Below, piece after piece: positions 1-12,769 of a stretch of DNA of 64,000 nucleotides. Positions within the stretch are counted from its first letter, which is position 1, and every line of letters begins with the position of its first letter. Made by a program: the position numbers and the translations under genes. Under the pieces are notes generated by a model. The model had not been told where the DNA came from. It made no database searches and saw only the letters and a list, made by a program, of their open reading frames with translations. This DNA comes from Streptococcus equi subsp. equi (lineage in GTDB: Bacteria; Bacillota; Bacilli; Lactobacillales; Streptococcaceae). Where the stretch lies: the NCBI GenBank assembly GCA_900637675.1, contig LR134389.1, positions 1,240,001 to 1,304,000 on the forward strand, in the 5' to 3' direction.

Positions 1-3000
1 ATACAATACCCTTATTACCGGTAATTTCATCCATATATCTGCACTTCATCAGCATATCACTTGATTTTTGAGAATCTGTGGTTGTAATTCCTGCTACATT
101 ACGCATTTTTGTAAAAACGTACAAATTTTTAAAAGCATGAACTTCGTCTACAAATAGCTTGTCTATCCCCAATTCTTCAAAGGTTACGACATCATCTTTT
201 CTATAATCATCATTTAATTTCTTTAGTTTTGCCTCCAGTCCTTTTTTCGTTTTTTCAAGCTGCTTAACGGTGAATTTCTGATCTCTATTCCTTTTATATT
301 CTTCGATAAAATCTATAATTTCATCAATCTGACTTTGAAGTTCATACTCCTGTCGCTGCTTTGAAATTGGAATCTTTTCAAACTGCGAATGCCCTATAAT
401 TACCGCATCATAATCACCGGTTGCAATCCTTGAGCAAAATCTTTTTCTTTTATCTGGTGTAAAGTCTTTTTCTGTTGCACAAAGAATATTTGCTGCCGGA
501 TACAGTTCATTAAACTCTCTACCAAACTGTTCTACAATATGGTTTGGAACTACAAACATTGACTTGTTACTCATTCCAAGCCTTTTAGACTCCATAGCAA
601 TTCCTATCATCTCAAAAGTCTTTCCAGCTCCAACTTCATGTGCAAGTAGGGTGTTTCCACCGAAAAGTCCTCTAGCAATCGCATCTCTTTGATGAGGTCT
701 AAGCTCTATTTCAGGATTCATTCCGTCAAAAGTTAAATTACTTCCATCATATTCTCTAAGCCTTATCGAATTGAATTTCTCATTGTATTCTTTTACAAGC
801 CTTGTTCTTCTGTCTATATCATCGAAAATCCAATTTTTAAACTCTTCTTTGATAATTTCCTGTTTACTTCTTGCAAGCATCGTTTCTTTTTGATTTAGTA
901 CAGAACTTTTCTTTCCGTTTTCATCAATGACTTGATCATATACATTGGTATCTCTAAGGTTTAATGTATCTTCAATCAGTTTATATGCACTTACTCTGCT
1001 TGTTCCGTATGTGAAATTGGCAAGGTCGTTTCCTTTATCTATACTTTTACCTTCAACTCTGTACTCCCCTGTAAAATTGGTATATTTAATATCAATATTC
1101 CATCTATTAGATGCCGATGTTTTTAGAAGATGGAACATAAAGCTCTTATAATCTTTCTCAGGTATCCAAGTTGCTCCCATTCTAACGGTTATTTCACTTG
1201 CCTCAAGCTCCTTTGGCATTACTTCTAGCAGCTTTTGTCTTTGGTAATTTAAACTGGACAGTTCTTTTTTTAAAGTCTCACTACCCTGTTTCAGTACATC
1301 TGCATCAATATTTTCAAGCTGTTCATTTTGTTCAAATTCATGTTCTACATTCTTTATATACGAATCTATTACTTCTATTTTATCTCTGATATTTCCAGAT
1401 AAATATTCATCAGCAGTTACGTAAGATCTTGAAAAATCTCCCAAGTCTATGGCTGAAGAAAAAGGAGTCGTATCACTTGGATCAAATCCATCTAAATTTA
1501 AGAATATTTCTCCCTTTAATCCTTCAATGATTTCTCCTCTTGTTTTTTCAGTGAGCTTTTCCATATACTCGAAATTGACTTTCCCTTTTTGAGAAATAGA
1601 TAGGATAAGTGCTTCTGTCAGATTGTCGGTATGCTCTATGGCTACTGCTTTTTTTATTGTTCTTTTTGTAAAGATATCGGATTTTTCTATAAAGTTTCCT
1701 TCTTTATCCAGCTTTTCCAAAGTGGACAGTAAAGAATAATTAGCGTCTTCACGAAACAGTTTTTTATTCGCCTTACTGTTTAAAATTCCGTATTTCTTGG
1801 AAAACTCATCATAAATACGATTTAACTCCCCTTGCTTCTCCTTAATTTCCGTATCGGAATAATCTTCTTTTTGATAAGCAATTACCTGTCTTAATGCTTT
1901 TTCTATTCCAAGATATGCCCTTACTTTTTCCTCATCATTTTTATTTAAATTCAATTTTTGCATAACGGAATTTTCTCTAAAATATACCTTATCATCAATT
2001 ACTGCATAAGAATAATTTTTCACACTGTCATCAGCCGGAATGGTTTCCACTTCAAATTCATTATTTAATTCTATCTTCTCATAACTTCCTTTAATGTTTT
2101 TAATGGCGGTATCCAGCTGTTCTTTCAGAGTACTATTTTCATCTGCAACACAGGCAAGACTTGTTCCAAATCTGCTTGATATTTCTTCCATATTTCCAAG
2201 TACCATATCAGGGTTATCTACAAAGTATTTGTTATATGTCAGTCCTCTTTCGTCAGTGCCAAGTTTTACCCATTCTTCATCAAGTTTTACCAGTCGATCT
2301 CTCTTTTTAAGAAAAATAATATCACTTGTTACTTCCGTACCCGCCTCGCCTTTAAAAGTATTATTAGGTAGTCTAATTGCTCCTAAAAACTCTGCTCTTT
2401 CTGAAATATATCTTCTGATATCTTCACTCTTTTTATCCATAGTTCCACTTGAACTTATAAAGGCTACTACTCCACCGGAACGTACTTTATCCAAGGTTTT
2501 GGCAAAGAAAAAATCGTGAATAAGAAAATTGTTTTTCTCATACTCACGATCAACTATCTTATATTCTCCAAACGGTACATTTCCCACCGCTACATCAAAC
2601 AGATTATTTGAAAAAGTCGTTTCTTCAAAACCTTTGATCTGTATTTTAGCATTAGGATATAGCCTACTTGCTATCCTACCACTTATACTGTCAAGTTCTA
2701 CACCATAAAATTTACTGCCTTTCATGCTGTCTGGAAGATTGCCTATAAATCTGCCAGTTCCCATACTTGGTTCCAAGATATTCCCACTTTCAAATCCCAT
2801 ATTTAATACGGCTTGATAGATACTGTCTATTACAATCTTCGGTGTATAAAAGGCTGTAAGGGTACTTTCCCTTGCTGCATCGTACTCAGACGGTGATAGA
2901 TTTTCTTTTAAGAATTCTCTTGCATCTTTCCATTGTCCTCCCTTTTCTTCATCAAAGACATCAGAAAGTCCACCCCAGCCGACATATCTACTCAAAATAT

Positions 3001-6000
3001 CCTGTTCTTCCTTTGTTGCATGACTATGTCTTTCCTCAATTTCTTTTAATACCTTGATGGCTTCTATGTTATTTTTAAGCCTTTCGGACGGCGGCAAGAT
3101 TTCATCTTCTTTTGTGATTTTGTAATTGATTGGAGGAATACCTCCCAAATACTTATCATCAGGGGCGTATCTTTCCTCCTCTTTTAATTTTTCTTCATAT
3201 TCTTTCATCTGCCAAAACATTTCATCAGTAATAGGTGAAGTAATAGAAGAACCTGCTATTCCCGGAATTCCTCTTTTTTCCCCATCTTCTTTCCAAGAAT
3301 GATAACTTTTCAATTTTTTATCAATGGTTTCTTTTTTATGCTTTGTAAGTTTTAGATTATTTCCATCTCCGTCAATTTGCCCAAGCCCGTTTAGATAATC
3401 AAAAGAAAGTTCAAATTCTCTATGACTATTAGGATTTTGTTCACTATATACTGTAAGTTCCCTGTTTTGATTATCGACTTTTACAATAAACTGATTGGCA
3501 ATCACAGAACCTTTATCATTTATTACATCTAAACTATGATGTAACAGTTCCGACTTGTCTTCTCCTAAGTTAAGATTGGTATCTATAACAATGAGCTTTT
3601 CATTTAGCTCTTCTCTGTCAGAAAAACTTACAATCGGAATTTGATGATTATTTTTTGATACAGGATTTAGCCATATATCATTTTTCTCTAAAATATTATT
3701 ATACTCAAAGGCACTTACTGTATATTCTTCTCCCTGATAGATTACCTTTGCCCCTATATTGACAGGTACACGTTCTTTCTCACTTGAAATTTCTTCTTTT
3801 CCCTTTGTTGTATCCTGTTCCTCAAATATATCTGTTAAAGACATTTGCTTTGCTTCAATACTTTTTTCACTATTTTTCTCATTTAAATTAAACCTTTCAA
3901 GGAGATCTTTTTTTGCATAAAGATTTGCGACCGGTCTTTGAGGTGTATATGAAATTTCTGTCATCAGTTTTTCTGTATTCGAGACAAGTTGTAACCTGCT
4001 CATTCCTACAGGATTAAAATTATTTCCTGTAATTTCATACTCTTTATTTTGAAAGATAACGGAAAGTCCTTTTTTGTTATATTCTTCAATATCTAACAGA
4101 ATAAGATCTTCACCATTTATACTTTGTTCTTGTAACTTCTCTGTTGTAGATATGATTTCCAAATCAAGTTCTCTTTCATTTCTAAAAGGAATAATTTCAC
4201 TGCCCGTTATAAAGCCGTTTAAATATCCTTCTGAATCATCTAGCTTTATTGTTTTATATGTTTTATAGTCTTGAATTTCTGAAATGATATATTCTTTGCC
4301 TTGATACCTTACATTCATTCCCTCTTGATATACAGGTTCTTTTCTTTCTTCCTTTGCTTTATCCTTTTCAATCTGTTCGTTGACATAGCCGGTAAGCATA
4401 ATATTTCTATGATTATCATCAAGCAGATAAGAAAGATTTTTAAGTATTGCTTTATAACTATCATAGGAAACCGCCACATTGCTACTTAACATATATCCGT
4501 TATATCTTAAATGCTGCCTTAACTCCTTGTTTTTCATATCCAAAACAAGTTCAGCCTCATAGCCTTCTTTCTTATCAATCTTATCTGTTATATGTTCCGG
4601 TGCTTTTAATTTTTCTTCAGATATACTCAATTCATTTAAGATAAATTCTTCGCTTTGTGGATGAAACTGATATTCGCCGACCTCCTTTACATCTTTAAAA
4701 ATAAGAGTTGATAAGACTTCTTTCTTATCTCTAATTTCAAGCACCTTTGCTTTTTCTTCTTCCGGTAGATTTACATTAAAATGTATTTCATTTTCTCTAT
4801 TGATATATGCAATGTTTTGATTAGCACCATCTATTTTTAAATTTCTGTTATATACATAAATGTCATTATAGTAATCAGGAAACTGTTCATTAAAACTTGC
4901 CACTTCAAAATCGTATCCGGCTTTTTCTTCCGTTACCCTATCCGATGAAATTTCATAAAGTCCTTGATTTTCAAGATAAAAAACATCATTTAAATCGGTC
5001 AAATTGACCTCTTTCATGCCTATTGCAATCTCATCGAAAAGTTTATCTATTTTTGCACTTTCTTCAAAGGTGCTGCCACGATACAATGGGTAAATTTTTC
5101 CCTCAAAGTTATTTTCTTTCGGATAAACACGAACTCCTGTTTCTTCTAAGGATATATCCTTTACTCTTTCTTTTTCTACAACAGCATAGTAATTCCCAAC
5201 CTTAACGGCAATTTTATCTTCATTCGGTATCTCAGCTATATTATCTTCTAACCTTACCTTTTCAGCCTCTATTTTCTCCAAAAAATAGTCAACATTGCTT
5301 GAATACAGTAAACTGTCCGCATTGTTATAGACTACCCTATATTCTCCATCATTATTTTGGAAAAAAGTCAGTCGAATTAAATCCGAAATATTTTCATCAT
5401 CTTCAAACGGATTATATTCATCAAGCCTTAGACCATCGGTATATACAAAGTTTCTAAAATATGGAAATAACTTTATATAATCATCTTTGCTTGATACCAC
5501 AGTCATAGATTCTTTTTCTAAAATATCTTTTATGACACTATCTATACTATCCATCCCGTATTCTTTATTTTCTTTTTCCGGTTCAATCTGCTCATAAAGA
5601 TATTGAAAATCTCTTTGGTTTACCTCATTTCCATCCCCGATATCCATTCTGAAGTGTTCTTCTACTTTCCCGTCTACAATATGGTCAAAATAGAATTTAG
5701 AATAACCTACCCATTCATCTGTCATTTCTCCGTATTCATCTTCACCGACAGTCTTATTATGAACTCTAATTTTTTCGTCAAGCACCTTGATTTCATCAAG
5801 CAATTTTTTCGTAACAACTTCTCCGGCATAATTTTTTTCTATCAGATTTGAGCCTTCATTAAATTCTACAATCCAATAATCCTTGTTACTTTGAGTTGAC
5901 GATATGTTATTCTCTACACCGGTTGCAAAGGCATTATGTTCTATTTCTGCTTGCCTTTCATATATTTCCTCCGCCTCTTCATAAGATACTTCTCTTTCAT

Positions 6001-9000
6001 CTTGAATCAGCAAAATTTCCTGTTCTCTTTGCCAATCTTGTTCATTTTCTTTAGAGTTTTGTTCCGTATAGGTATCTTCATCAAAATATTCTTCCTCAGT
6101 TTTTATGCTTTCTTGCTCTGTATATACATCTTCTTGAATATATTTTCCATTTTCAATAAGGTTATCTATTTTTTTTACAACCTGATTCCATTTCAAAATA
6201 ATATCCTTACAATTTTCTTTTTCAAGTTTTATCCCCTTAGCATCGTGCCACTCACTACTTCCTCTTGCCCTTGATAAAGCATGAGTCTGTCCTCCTGTTC
6301 CGTACTCGTCTTTTAAAAAATTTGCTCGTTCTTCGGTAGTATGGGCTTCCCTAAAAAAGTTATATATTCTTTCTTTTCCGCCGGATACATTGCTACCGCT
6401 GCTTAAATATCTATCAATTTCATCTTCTGTGATAAATCCCTGTATTGCTGGTAATTCTATAAGTGTTGAGGTAAATTCTTTTCTTGGCAGTTCCAAATCA
6501 TCTAATCGTTTTGATATATCATCTAAATCATGATTATGAAATCTTAAAACATTCGAGTTCTCCTTATACGCCTTAAAAAACTCTATATACTCCTCTTTTA
6601 AGTTCACTCTAAACTCTTTATCTTCCAATTTTTTTGTAAGATACTCTGTTTTTTCAGGATATCCGTTTCTTTGTTTTTCATTTAGAATTGGCAAAAACTG
6701 ATTTTTTACCTCATCACTTAGATCTCCTTTTAAAAACCACAGCTTTTCAGAAAGTTCTGCTCTTTCAAAAGAAAAGGCTTCTGCTACCTCCACATTTGTA
6801 CTGTATTTTCCATAATCAATCAATTCTCCTATGCGTATTGCTGCATCTTTCCATGGTAAAATCTGCATAGGATTTTCTCTTGAGGAAACATCATTGGATA
6901 AATGTATCCCGTCCATTTCATACCAAGCACAAACCTTATTTCCATTTAGTTCATATCCATTTCCTCCTTGAAAAGTTTTTTGAAGAAAATCAGCTAATTC
7001 TTCCATGCTTTTTTCTTTAGAATATTCGGCTAAAACCTTTAAATGTAAATTATCCTCATTTCCTCCATGAATTAAAACAGCACCAATCTCTTCTTGCTGC
7101 ATTGGTAATTCAAATCTTCCTTGAACTCCTACATTTTGAGCAAAAGAAAAAGAAGTCCTCTCGACTTCTTTTTCCTCATTTTCTACATGATTTTGTTCTA
7201 TCTTCTGTATATTTTCTTTACGATACTCATCTATACCCAAATGATCTGTTCCATAGCCATTTTTGTTAGTGTCATATCCAAGTTCTTCTTCAGTCCTGTG
7301 TATTTCAGAAAGTCCTGATCCTGCATTTCTGTGGTCATTTTCCAAGCTTCTTTCATCCTCGGCTCTTCTATATTCAGGAAATCCTCCACTTGTTCCTGAA
7401 TATCTATCAAATGATCCATTAAAGTTTCTTCCATCAGCATAATCTGATATTCCTCTTGTTTCTCCTCTTTGAGATATTTCAGTCTCTCCTTGCCAAATCG
7501 GTTCAGTTTGCTTGCGTTTATTTTCTCCGGCATTTTCATATTCGGAACTAATACTTCCGCTCCATCCTCCATTTTCTCCAATCTGTAAGTCCCTCCCTGT
7601 CTCTCGAATGGACTCTCTTTTACGATCGGTGTATAAATCTCGTTTTCTAGGATGTACTCCTTCTTCGCCAATACTACGGTTTCTTTCATCTTCCAAACCT
7701 CCTTCATTTCTTTCTTTTTCATTTTCTATAATTTCGGTATTTCCGTTAATTTCATCTGTAACATTAGTATAACGCTCCGCAATACTATTTGTCTGCTCCC
7801 TTTTTTGAATTTCTGAAATTTTTTCTCTTTCTTCCACTTTTGAAATTTCTCTACTTATATCCATAAGTATTCTTTTTACATTGTTTGAAGTAAAGAAAAG
7901 TAATCTGTCAATATCCTGCATACTTGAAACATTTGAAAGCATCTCTAATTTTTCTATATCACCGGAAAATGCAACTCCCATTCTCTCATATACCGATACT
8001 TTTGCAGATTCTTCCAAAAAATGAAGAATTTGTACTTTCTTATTTTCCTTTAAAGTTTCATCACTTAAAGAATTAAGTACCTTATTTAGTAATTGCTTTG
8101 TATATAGTGAAACGATTGTATTTATCTTATCTTCAGTAGAAAATATAAGGTTACTGTTTTTTTCTTTGAAAACATCGATAAGAGTATCTAAGGCAGCTAC
8201 ATGCTTATTATTGCTATATTCCCATAACTTTACTTCAGAAATGTTGTGATTTAAACTTACTGTCTGACTTGCATCAAAGATATACTTTATCTTCTCTCTT
8301 TCAATGTCTAAAACAGGTATTCCTTTTTCTCCTCTATTTACATTTCTTCCTATACTTTTCCAATAGTCATATTCTGCACAAGCAGTTGCATTTTCATTTA
8401 CCGTATATATGCTAAGCTGGTTAAAGTACGGATATTTATAGTTATTTCCCATCACTTTGAGATAAGTTTCATACCTGTCTATATTTTCTTTAAATTCTTC
8501 TTTTGCAAAATCAAGAATCTGTTTGACTTCATCAAATTCATATCTTGGCACTGTATCTCCCTCCTTTTTCTTCTTATTTTCATATCTTTTTTCTTCTATT
8601 TTTTCCTTTGATGTATATACTTTTTCCCAATCATAAAATTGATTGATAGAGCTTATCGCCTTATCTGCAATATAGTGGATATAATCGGTATTGCCTCGTC
8701 TTTTATACCATTTTTCTCTTTTCAGTCCGCTACTTTCCATAAATGATATTGCCATTTCTACATTTCCTGTATAGTAAAGCAGCCTTTGTAGCATAAAAAA
8801 ATCAGCCTCCGATTGGCTGTTAAAATAGCGTTCATAATTACCATAGTAAATTTGTCTTAAATCTTCTCCTGCATATGAAAAATATCCCCTGTCAAATAAC
8901 TTTTCTAATATGTCCTGATCCCCATTGTAAGAAGTAACCGTTGGACTTCTTTTATTTTCAGCACTAATTTTATTTGTCTTTGGCATATATTTTTCATATA

Positions 9001-9526
9001 AGGGCTTTAGCTCACTGTCAATACTTTCTATTTTGCTCCTATCTCTATCCTTTATAACATTACCGGTAACTGTAAAAAACCTATCCTTATCATAAATTTC
9101 AAGATTTTTATATCTTTTTCTTTCTCCCGGCACCTCTCCTTTTCCAATAAAATGTAGTCCTGTTTTCGATGGAGAAATCTCAGCATAGGTGGAAACTTCT
9201 CTTAAAAAATCAGCCGTCATAGAGCTTACATGATGATTCGTATTGTACTCCATAATGTCATCACTTACTTTATCAATATCTATTCCAATGTATCCATCTC
9301 CTAAGAAAAAGCCAAGCCCTTCGCCAACATTATGTTTTAATGCCATGATACAATCCTCATAGCTATTCCATGTAGCTTTATCATTTGATTTTGCCGGCTC
9401 TTTATTTGGCATTAGTGGAAGTTTCGTGTTCTTCCCGTCTCTTTGAATGATTTTATATAGGCACCAACGCTTCTCTTTTTTCATCTCATCAGGAATATTT
9501 TCATAGTTTTTTATGAGGTCATTCAT
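1..9526 (-). CDS. Giant polyvalent protein: primase-like, ArdC-like, adenine methylase and SNF2-type helicase domains (3' end outside window)
   Basis: One uninterrupted minus-strand frame runs from ATG 9526 (preceded by AGAGGTGG) off the left edge, giving at least 3,175 residues. Domains in order: an N-terminal primase-polymerase-like segment (about 1-110, with 'GIDIDKV'); an ArdC/LtrC-type segment (about 340-420, '[20 protein letters not shown]'); a low-complexity hydrophilic linker (about 600-800); several small repeated modules with 'YQGKEYxI'-like cores (about 1,650-1,950); an N6-adenine methylase-like fold ('[12 protein letters not shown]' near 2,250, 'GNVPFGEY' near 2,315); then a helicase with Walker A 'HEVGAGKT' near 2,960 and a 'DEVH' box near 3,125. 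The C-terminal helicase half is not visible. Such proteins are common in clostridial-type ICEs and are thought to act in DNA processing or protection in the recipient; that role is inference. The methylase box reads NVPF rather than NPPF/Y, so methylation activity is uncertain. Confidence 0.88.
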   Translation of the reverse strand, partial: MNDLIKNYENIPDEMKKEKRWCLYKIIQRDGKNTKLPLMPNKEPAKSNDKATWNSYEDCIMALKHNVGEGLGFFLGDGYIGIDIDKVSDDIMEYNTNHHVSSMTADFLREVSTYAEISPSKTGLHFIGKGEVPGERKRYKNLEIYDKDRFFTVTGNVIKDRDRSKIESIDSELKPLYEKYMPKTNKISAENKRSPTVTSYNGDQDILEKLFDRGYFSYAGEDLRQIYYGNYERYFNSQSEADFFMLQRLLYYTGNVEMAISFMESSGLKREKWYKRRGNTDYIHYIADKAISSINQFYDWEKVYTSKEKIEEKRYENKKKKEGDTVPRYEFDEVKQILDFAKEEFKENIDRYETYLKVMGNNYKYPYFNQLSIYTVNENATACAEYDYWKSIGRNVNRGEKGIPVLDIEREKIKYIFDASQTVSLNHNISEVKLWEYSNNKHVAALDTLIDVFKEKNSNLIFSTEDKINTIVSLYTKQLLNKVLNSLSDETLKENKKVQILHFLEESAKVSVYERMGVAFSGDIEKLEMLSNVSSMQDIDRLLFFTSNNVKRILMDISREISKVEEREKISEIQKREQTNSIAERYTNVTDEINGNTEIIENEKERNEGGLEDERNRSIGEEGVHPRKRDLYTDRKRESIRETGRDLQIGENGGWSGSISSEYENAGENKRKQTEPIWQGETEISQRGETRGISDYADGRNFNGSFDRYSGTSGGFPEYRRAEDERSLENDHRNAGSGLSEIHRTEEELGYDTNKNGYGTDHLGIDEYRKENIQKIEQNHVENEEKEVERTSFSFAQNVGVQGRFELPMQQEEIGAVLIHGGNEDNLHLKVLAEYSKEKSMEELADFLQKTFQGGNGYELNGNKVCAWYEMDGIHLSNDVSSRENPMQILPWKDAAIRIGELIDYGKYSTNVEVAEAFSFERAELSEKLWFLKGDLSDEVKNQFLPILNEKQRNGYPEKTEYLTKKLEDKEFRVNLKEEYIEFFKAYKENSNVLRFHNHDLDDISKRLDDLELPRKEFTSTLIELPAIQGFITEDEIDRYLSSGSNVSGGKERIYNFFREAHTTEERANFLKDEYGTGGQTHALSRARGSSEWHDAKGIKLEKENCKDIILKWNQVVKKIDNLIENGKYIQEDVYTEQESIKTEEEYFDEDTYTEQNSKENEQDWQREQEILLIQDEREVSYEEAEEIYERQAEIEHNAFATGVENNISSTQSNKDYWIVEFNEGSNLIEKNYAGEVVTKKLLDEIKVLDEKIRVHNKTVGEDEYGEMTDEWVGYSKFYFDHIVDGKVEEHFRMDIGDGNEVNQRDFQYLYEQIEPEKENKEYGMDSIDSVIKDILEKESMTVVSSKDDYIKLFPYFRNFVYTDGLRLDEYNPFEDDENISDLIRLTFFQNNDGEYRVVYNNADSLLYSSNVDYFLEKIEAEKVRLEDNIAEIPNEDKIAVKVGNYYAVVEKERVKDISLEETGVRVYPKENNFEGKIYPLYRGSTFEESAKIDKLFDEIAIGMKEVNLTDLNDVFYLENQGLYEISSDRVTEEKAGYDFEVASFNEQFPDYYNDIYVYNRNLKIDGANQNIAYINRENEIHFNVNLPEEEKAKVLEIRDKKEVLSTLIFKDVKEVGEYQFHPQSEEFILNELSISEEKLKAPEHITDKIDKKEGYEAELVLDMKNKELRQHLRYNGYMLSSNVAVSYDSYKAILKNLSYLLDDNHRNIMLTGYVNEQIEKDKAKEERKEPVYQEGMNVRYQGKEYIISEIQDYKTYKTIKLDDSEGYLNGFITGSEIIPFRNERELDLEIISTTEKLQEQSINGEDLILLDIEEYNKKGLSVIFQNKEYEITGNNFNPVGMSRLQLVSNTEKLMTEISYTPQRPVANLYAKKDLLERFNLNEKNSEKSIEAKQMSLTDIFEEQDTTKGKEEISSEKERVPVNIGAKVIYQGEEYTVSAFEYNNILEKNDIWLNPVSKNNHQIPIVSFSDREELNEKLIVIDTNLNLGEDKSELLHHSLDVINDKGSVIANQFIVKVDNQNRELTVYSEQNPNSHREFELSFDYLNGLGQIDGDGNNLKLTKHKKETIDKKLKSYHSWKEDGEKRGIPGIAGSSITSPITDEMFWQMKEYEEKLKEEERYAPDDKYLGGIPPINYKITKEDEILPPSERLKNNIEAIKVLKEIEERHSHATKEEQDILSRYVGWGGLSDVFDEEKGGQWKDAREFLKENLSPSEYDAARESTLTAFYTPKIVIDSIYQAVLNMGFESGNILEPSMGTGRFIGNLPDSMKGSKFYGVELDSISGRIASRLYPNAKIQIKGFEETTFSNNLFDVAVGNVPFGEYKIVDREYEKNNFLIHDFFFAKTLDKVRSGGVVAFISSSGTMDKKSEDIRRYISERAEFLGAIRLPNNTFKGEAGTEVTSDIIFLKKRDRLVKLDEEWVKLGTDERGLTYNKYFVDNPDMVLGNMEEISSRFGTSLACVADENSTLKEQLDTAIKNIKGSYEKIELNNEFEVETIPADDSVKNYSYAVIDDKVYFRENSVMQKLNLNKNDEEKVRAYLGIEKALRQVIAYQKEDYSDTEIKEKQGELNRIYDEFSKKYGILNSKANKKLFREDANYSLLSTLEKLDKEGNFIEKSDIFTKRTIKKAVAIEHTDNLTEALILSISQKGKVNFEYMEKLTEKTRGEIIEGLKGEIFLNLDGFDPSDTTPFSSAIDLGDFSRSYVTADEYLSGNIRDKIEVIDSYIKNVEHEFEQNEQLENIDADVLKQGSETLKKELSSLNYQRQKLLEVMPKELEASEITVRMGATWIPEKDYKSFMFHLLKTSASNRWNIDIKYTNFTGEYRVEGKSIDKGNDLANFTYGTSRVSAYKLIEDTLNLRDTNVYDQVIDENGKKSSVLNQKETMLARSKQEIIKEEFKNWIFDDIDRRTRLVKEYNEKFNSIRLREYDGSNLTFDGMNPEIELRPHQRDAIARGLFGGNTLLAHEVGAGKTFEMIGIAMESKRLGMSNKSMFVVPNHIVEQFGREFNELYPAANILCATEKDFTPDKRKRFCSRIATGDYDAVIIGHSQFEKIPISKQRQEYELQSQIDEIIDFIEEYKRNRDQKFTVKQLEKTKKGLEAKLKKLNDDYRKDDVVTFEELGIDKLFVDEVHAFKNLYVFTKMRNVAGITTTDSQKSSDMLMKCRYMDEITGNKGIV

Positions 9527-9542
9527 AACTACCACCTCTTTT

Positions 9543-10289
9543 TTATAGTTCCATTCCCTTATCTTTTTTAAGTGCCTTTATATCTTTATTCTTTTCTTCC
9601 TGCTTGATTTTTTGCTGATTTTCCTTTAATTTTTTTAGCACAGACGGTTTTTTCTCCATCTTTTCCTTTTGACTTTCTTTTTCCTCTATGCTTTGTTCCC
9701 TTTTTTTTATCAGGGTTTTCTCTTTATTCAGATTGCCTTTTTCCAGTTTTTCTTCATCTTTTTGAATTTCTTTAGATAGATTATCAAGTTTTGCTAAGCA
9801 ACTATCCAGTTTCTTTTGTTGATCCTTGATAAAATCCTGCATGGAATTTACCAATCCTTTTACAATTCCTATTTTCATCTGTACAAATTTTTCCTGTGCT
9901 TTGGTAAGGTTATAGGAAAGCTGATGTTTCATATTATCATACAGATGTTTAATACTTCCTACCGCTTTTTCCTGTAAATTGATAAGGGTATTTCCTACAG
10001 ATTTGATATCTCTTATAATCAATGAACCAAAAGTTATATTTTCCATTTCGTTTAATCGTTTAATTTCAGCTTTTAATCCGGTGATTTCTTCTTTGAGTGC
10101 TTTCAATTCTTTGATATTTACATCAAAGTCCTTATTTTGCATCTCTTCTTTCATTTCCTTAGCAATCACAAGCTGCTGATTTATATGTTCTTCTAAAAAG
10201 TCAGCTGTTTTGGTATATTCCTCTTTAATCTCCTGCATAACTTCCTTTGTCTGATTTTCCTGTGATTGTAATACTTCATTCTTATCCAT
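9543..10289 (-). CDS. Coiled-coil ICE protein (DUF6674-like)
   Basis: A 248-residue, charged, almost wholly helical protein with no signal peptide. Long heptad-like stretches lie at residues 1-90 and again at 150-248, where the C-terminal tail is very rich in lysine and glutamate. A less charged central segment (about 95-140, '[17 protein letters not shown]') may be the folded core. The gene ends 16 bases before the start of the giant helicase/methylase gene, so the two are probably co-transcribed. Proteins of this look sit at this position in related ICEs and are annotated as a domain of unknown function. I can give no function. Confidence 0.7.
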   Translation of the reverse strand: MDKNEVLQSQENQTKEVMQEIKEEYTKTADFLEEHINQQLVIAKEMKEEMQNKDFDVNIKELKALKEEITGLKAEIKRLNEMENITFGSLIIRDIKSVGNTLINLQEKAVGSIKHLYDNMKHQLSYNLTKAQEKFVQMKIGIVKGLVNSMQDFIKDQQKKLDSCLAKLDNLSKEIQKDEEKLEKGNLNKEKTLIKKREQSIEEKESQKEKMEKKPSVLKKLKENQQKIKQEEKNKDIKALKKDKGMEL

Positions 10290-10330
10290 ACTATCCTCCT
10301 TCGTTTTTTCAGTTGTTTTATTCCATCCTT

Positions 10331-10882
10331 TTATCTAATCCACCTTAACTCCGTAATACCTTTGTATCCCACCTCCCATATAAACCAGGCAAAGGCAATA
10401 GCACTGCTTTTGTATTTCTCAAATTCTCCGTTTTTTGCACAATTAAGCCTTTTGGAAAATACATATACTCTCTTTGGAGGATATTTCCTAAATAATTCAT
10501 ATCTTGATTGACCTTCCAAAAAAGCCAACCGAAATAGCATTGCTATCTTTACTTTAGGTCCTGATATTTCAAGAGCGTGCCTTAAAAACTCACTTGCACA
10601 AAAATATGGTGGATTGGTTACTATATCCAATATATTTTCTGTTACTGTAAAAAAATCAACTTCTCTTTCTTCTCCATATCCCCTATAACAAATATCTGTA
10701 GCTTTTACCTTATAACCGTATTCTTCCAGAACTTTTCCGATATGCCCCATTCCACAAGCCGGCTCATAAATAGGAGATAGAAACTGCTCTCTTTTTAAAA
10801 GTTCATGAATTGCCCTTTTATCTGTGGCATAAAAATCCAATTTTTCTCTGTCTTTACTAAATTTTATTAGAGTATCAAACAT
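10331..10882 (-). CDS. Small class I SAM-dependent methyltransferase-like protein
   Basis: 183 residues. An N-terminal motif 'YEPACGMGHIG' resembles the SAM-binding loop, and 'DIVTNPPYF' near residue 90 is the catalytic NPPY motif of N6-adenine and related methyltransferases. It is much shorter than a full restriction-modification methylase and has no obvious target-recognition domain. Similar short proteins are frequent in conjugative elements, often called phage- or ICE-type N-6 methylases. It lies 3 bases downstream of topB and about 40 bases upstream of the coiled-coil gene, in one apparent operon. A role in modifying or protecting transferred DNA is plausible but not shown. Confidence 0.75.
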   Translation of the reverse strand: MFDTLIKFSKDREKLDFYATDKRAIHELLKREQFLSPIYEPACGMGHIGKVLEEYGYKVKATDICYRGYGEEREVDFFTVTENILDIVTNPPYFCASEFLRHALEISGPKVKIAMLFRLAFLEGQSRYELFRKYPPKRVYVFSKRLNCAKNGEFEKYKSSAIAFAWFIWEVGYKGITELRWIR

Positions 10883-10885
10883 AGA

Positions 10886-12598
10886 CTAATCCTTTTTATA
10901 ACGGGATAATTCATTTCTTATCTCAGCTTCTACTCTTCTTAAAAATTCTTCCTTTGAAGATTTCCCTTGAGAAATATCAGACAACTCCATTTCCCACTTT
11001 GCAGTTGTTTCAGCAGATTTAAAGTTGTCTGCAACAATTGTTATAAGACTAATTCCTTTATGTGTAGCTACAAGATTTTTCTTATCTCTTTGAATAAAGC
11101 CTTTGTAAATTAGATTTTCTATAATCCCTGCACGAGTTGCGGGTGTGCCAATACCCTTTCTTTCAACCTCAATACCTTTTTTTAAAGCGTCATTTCCTGC
11201 TGTTTCCATGCTTTTTAATAAGGTGTTTTCCGTAAAATGTTTTGGAGGTTGCGTATATTTTTCTTTGATTTCTTTATCCTTGATTTTAAGACTATCACCT
11301 ATATTTACATTTGGAAGTTCTATATCTTCATTCTTTTTCGTCTTATATTCCTTTAAATACTTAGTAAACCCCTCATCCTTAATTACTTTTCCGGAACTTG
11401 TAAATTTAAAGCCGTCAAAAGTCACTACAATCTTTGTTGTATTCTCGATTAAAGGATAGCCCACACTTGCGTGTAACTTATTAAAAATAAGTCCATACAC
11501 TTTTGCTTCACTCTCCGGAATACTCAATAAATCTTCACTCATTGAACTTACTGTCGGTATAATAGCATGATGATCCGTTACCTTGCTTGAATTAAAAATG
11601 ACCTTAATACGCCCTGTATCAAAGTCATTTTGTCCCAATATGTTATTTATCATACTTGTAATCATATCTTCAGTAAGGCATCTACTGTCTGTTCTTGGAT
11701 AGGTAATAAGTTTCTTCTCATACAGACTTTGAGCATAATCAAGAGTCTGCTTAGCTGAGTATCCAAAATATTTATTGCACTCTCTTTGAAGTGTTGTCAG
11801 GTCAAAAGGTAAATCCGGCTTTGTAATCTTTTCATTTTGAATGACATCGGTAATTTCAATCTTATCACCAACTAAATTGATTAGCTGCTCTGCTGCTACC
11901 TTATCATCAATTCTGTCTGTGGAAAGTATAAAACCGTCCATAGATAGCTCTACAGTATAATATTTTTCTTTTTTAAAGTTTGCTATCTCGTCATCTCGTT
12001 TTACAATCATGGCAAGAGTTGGCGTCTGCACCCTACCGACAGAGTAATTTTGATTATATAAGCAGGAATAAAGTCTACTAATATTCATTCCGACTAACCA
12101 ATCTGCAATGGCTCTTGCCTGTGCCGATTCAAAGAGATTGTCATATTTCTTTCCGTCTTTTAGATGATCAAAACCCTCTTTAATCGCACTATCTTCCATA
12201 GATGAAATCCAAAGGCGTTTCATTTTCTTTTTACAATTCACTTGATTATAAACAAGTCTAAAAATGCTCTCTCCCTCACGACCTGCATCGCAAGCATTTA
12301 TAACCGTATCAATTTCTTTATCATTCATCAGCTTTTTAAGGATGTTGAATTGCTTCTTGGTTGCCTTTGCTACTTCATACTTATAGTCCTTGGGAATAAT
12401 CGGTAAATCAGCCATATCCCACTTGGCATACTTTTCATCATAAGCATCCGGATTTGCCATCTGAATTAAATGACCAACACACCAACTTACCCTATATCCA
12501 TTTCCCTCATTATATCCGTCTTTCTTTTTTGTTGCTCCAAGCACCTTTGATATGCTTATTGCAACACTCGGTTTTTCACTTATCACCAGTGTTTGCAT
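10886..12598 (-). CDS. topB: DNA topoisomerase III (type IA)
   Basis: 570 residues. The Toprim domain opens with 'VISEKPSVA' and contains the metal-binding 'DAGREGE' near residue 104. The catalytic tyrosine lies in 'TYPRTDSR' near residue 300, and the 'SVGRVQTPTLAM' motif typical of the family is present. It ends soon after the core domain, so the C-terminal zinc-finger or basic tail found in chromosomal type IA enzymes is absent. This is common in ICE-encoded TopB. A good site (AGGAGG) precedes ATG 12598. It probably resolves single-stranded topological problems during conjugative replication. It stands downstream of a terminator that separates it from the AbiE pair. Confidence 0.93.
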   Translation of the reverse strand: MQTLVISEKPSVAISISKVLGATKKKDGYNEGNGYRVSWCVGHLIQMANPDAYDEKYAKWDMADLPIIPKDYKYEVAKATKKQFNILKKLMNDKEIDTVINACDAGREGESIFRLVYNQVNCKKKMKRLWISSMEDSAIKEGFDHLKDGKKYDNLFESAQARAIADWLVGMNISRLYSCLYNQNYSVGRVQTPTLAMIVKRDDEIANFKKEKYYTVELSMDGFILSTDRIDDKVAAEQLINLVGDKIEITDVIQNEKITKPDLPFDLTTLQRECNKYFGYSAKQTLDYAQSLYEKKLITYPRTDSRCLTEDMITSMINNILGQNDFDTGRIKVIFNSSKVTDHHAIIPTVSSMSEDLLSIPESEAKVYGLIFNKLHASVGYPLIENTTKIVVTFDGFKFTSSGKVIKDEGFTKYLKEYKTKKNEDIELPNVNIGDSLKIKDKEIKEKYTQPPKHFTENTLLKSMETAGNDALKKGIEVERKGIGTPATRAGIIENLIYKGFIQRDKKNLVATHKGISLITIVADNFKSAETTAKWEMELSDISQGKSSKEEFLRRVEAEIRNELSRYKKD

Positions 12599-12621
12599 AA
12601 ATTCCTCCTTTTTTCTACATG

Positions 12622-12662
12622 AAAAAAGACAATCAGAGTTTGCATTTCTCCAATTGTCTTTT
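12622..12662 (-). terminator. Rho-independent terminator after the AbiE genes
   Basis: Arms at 12625-12638 and 12649-12662 pair over most of 14 bases with a two-base mismatch, and on the minus strand a run of T follows. It lies between the end of abiEii and the topB start, so it separates the two transcription units. Confidence 0.7.
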
Positions 12663-12769
12663 AAAGTTTTATATATTTCATTTTCTATTTTTTAATCCAT
12701 TTTCCTGTTTGGGAACTAACTTACAAAAAAATGTTTGACGCCTTCTTTTCATTGTAAAACCGTTATATG

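Noticed and set aside
945..6274. Many plus-strand ORFs of 60-140 codons opposite the giant gene
   Set aside because: They are antisense to an uninterrupted coding frame, rich in Ser/Phe/Leu as expected from complementing Lys/Glu codons, and lack ribosome sites.
7231..7722. A 163-codon minus-strand ORF inside the giant helicase/methylase gene
   Set aside because: The main frame is open through the whole stretch and gives the expected hydrophilic linker; the alternative frame has no family likeness and no ribosome site, so it is a shadow.
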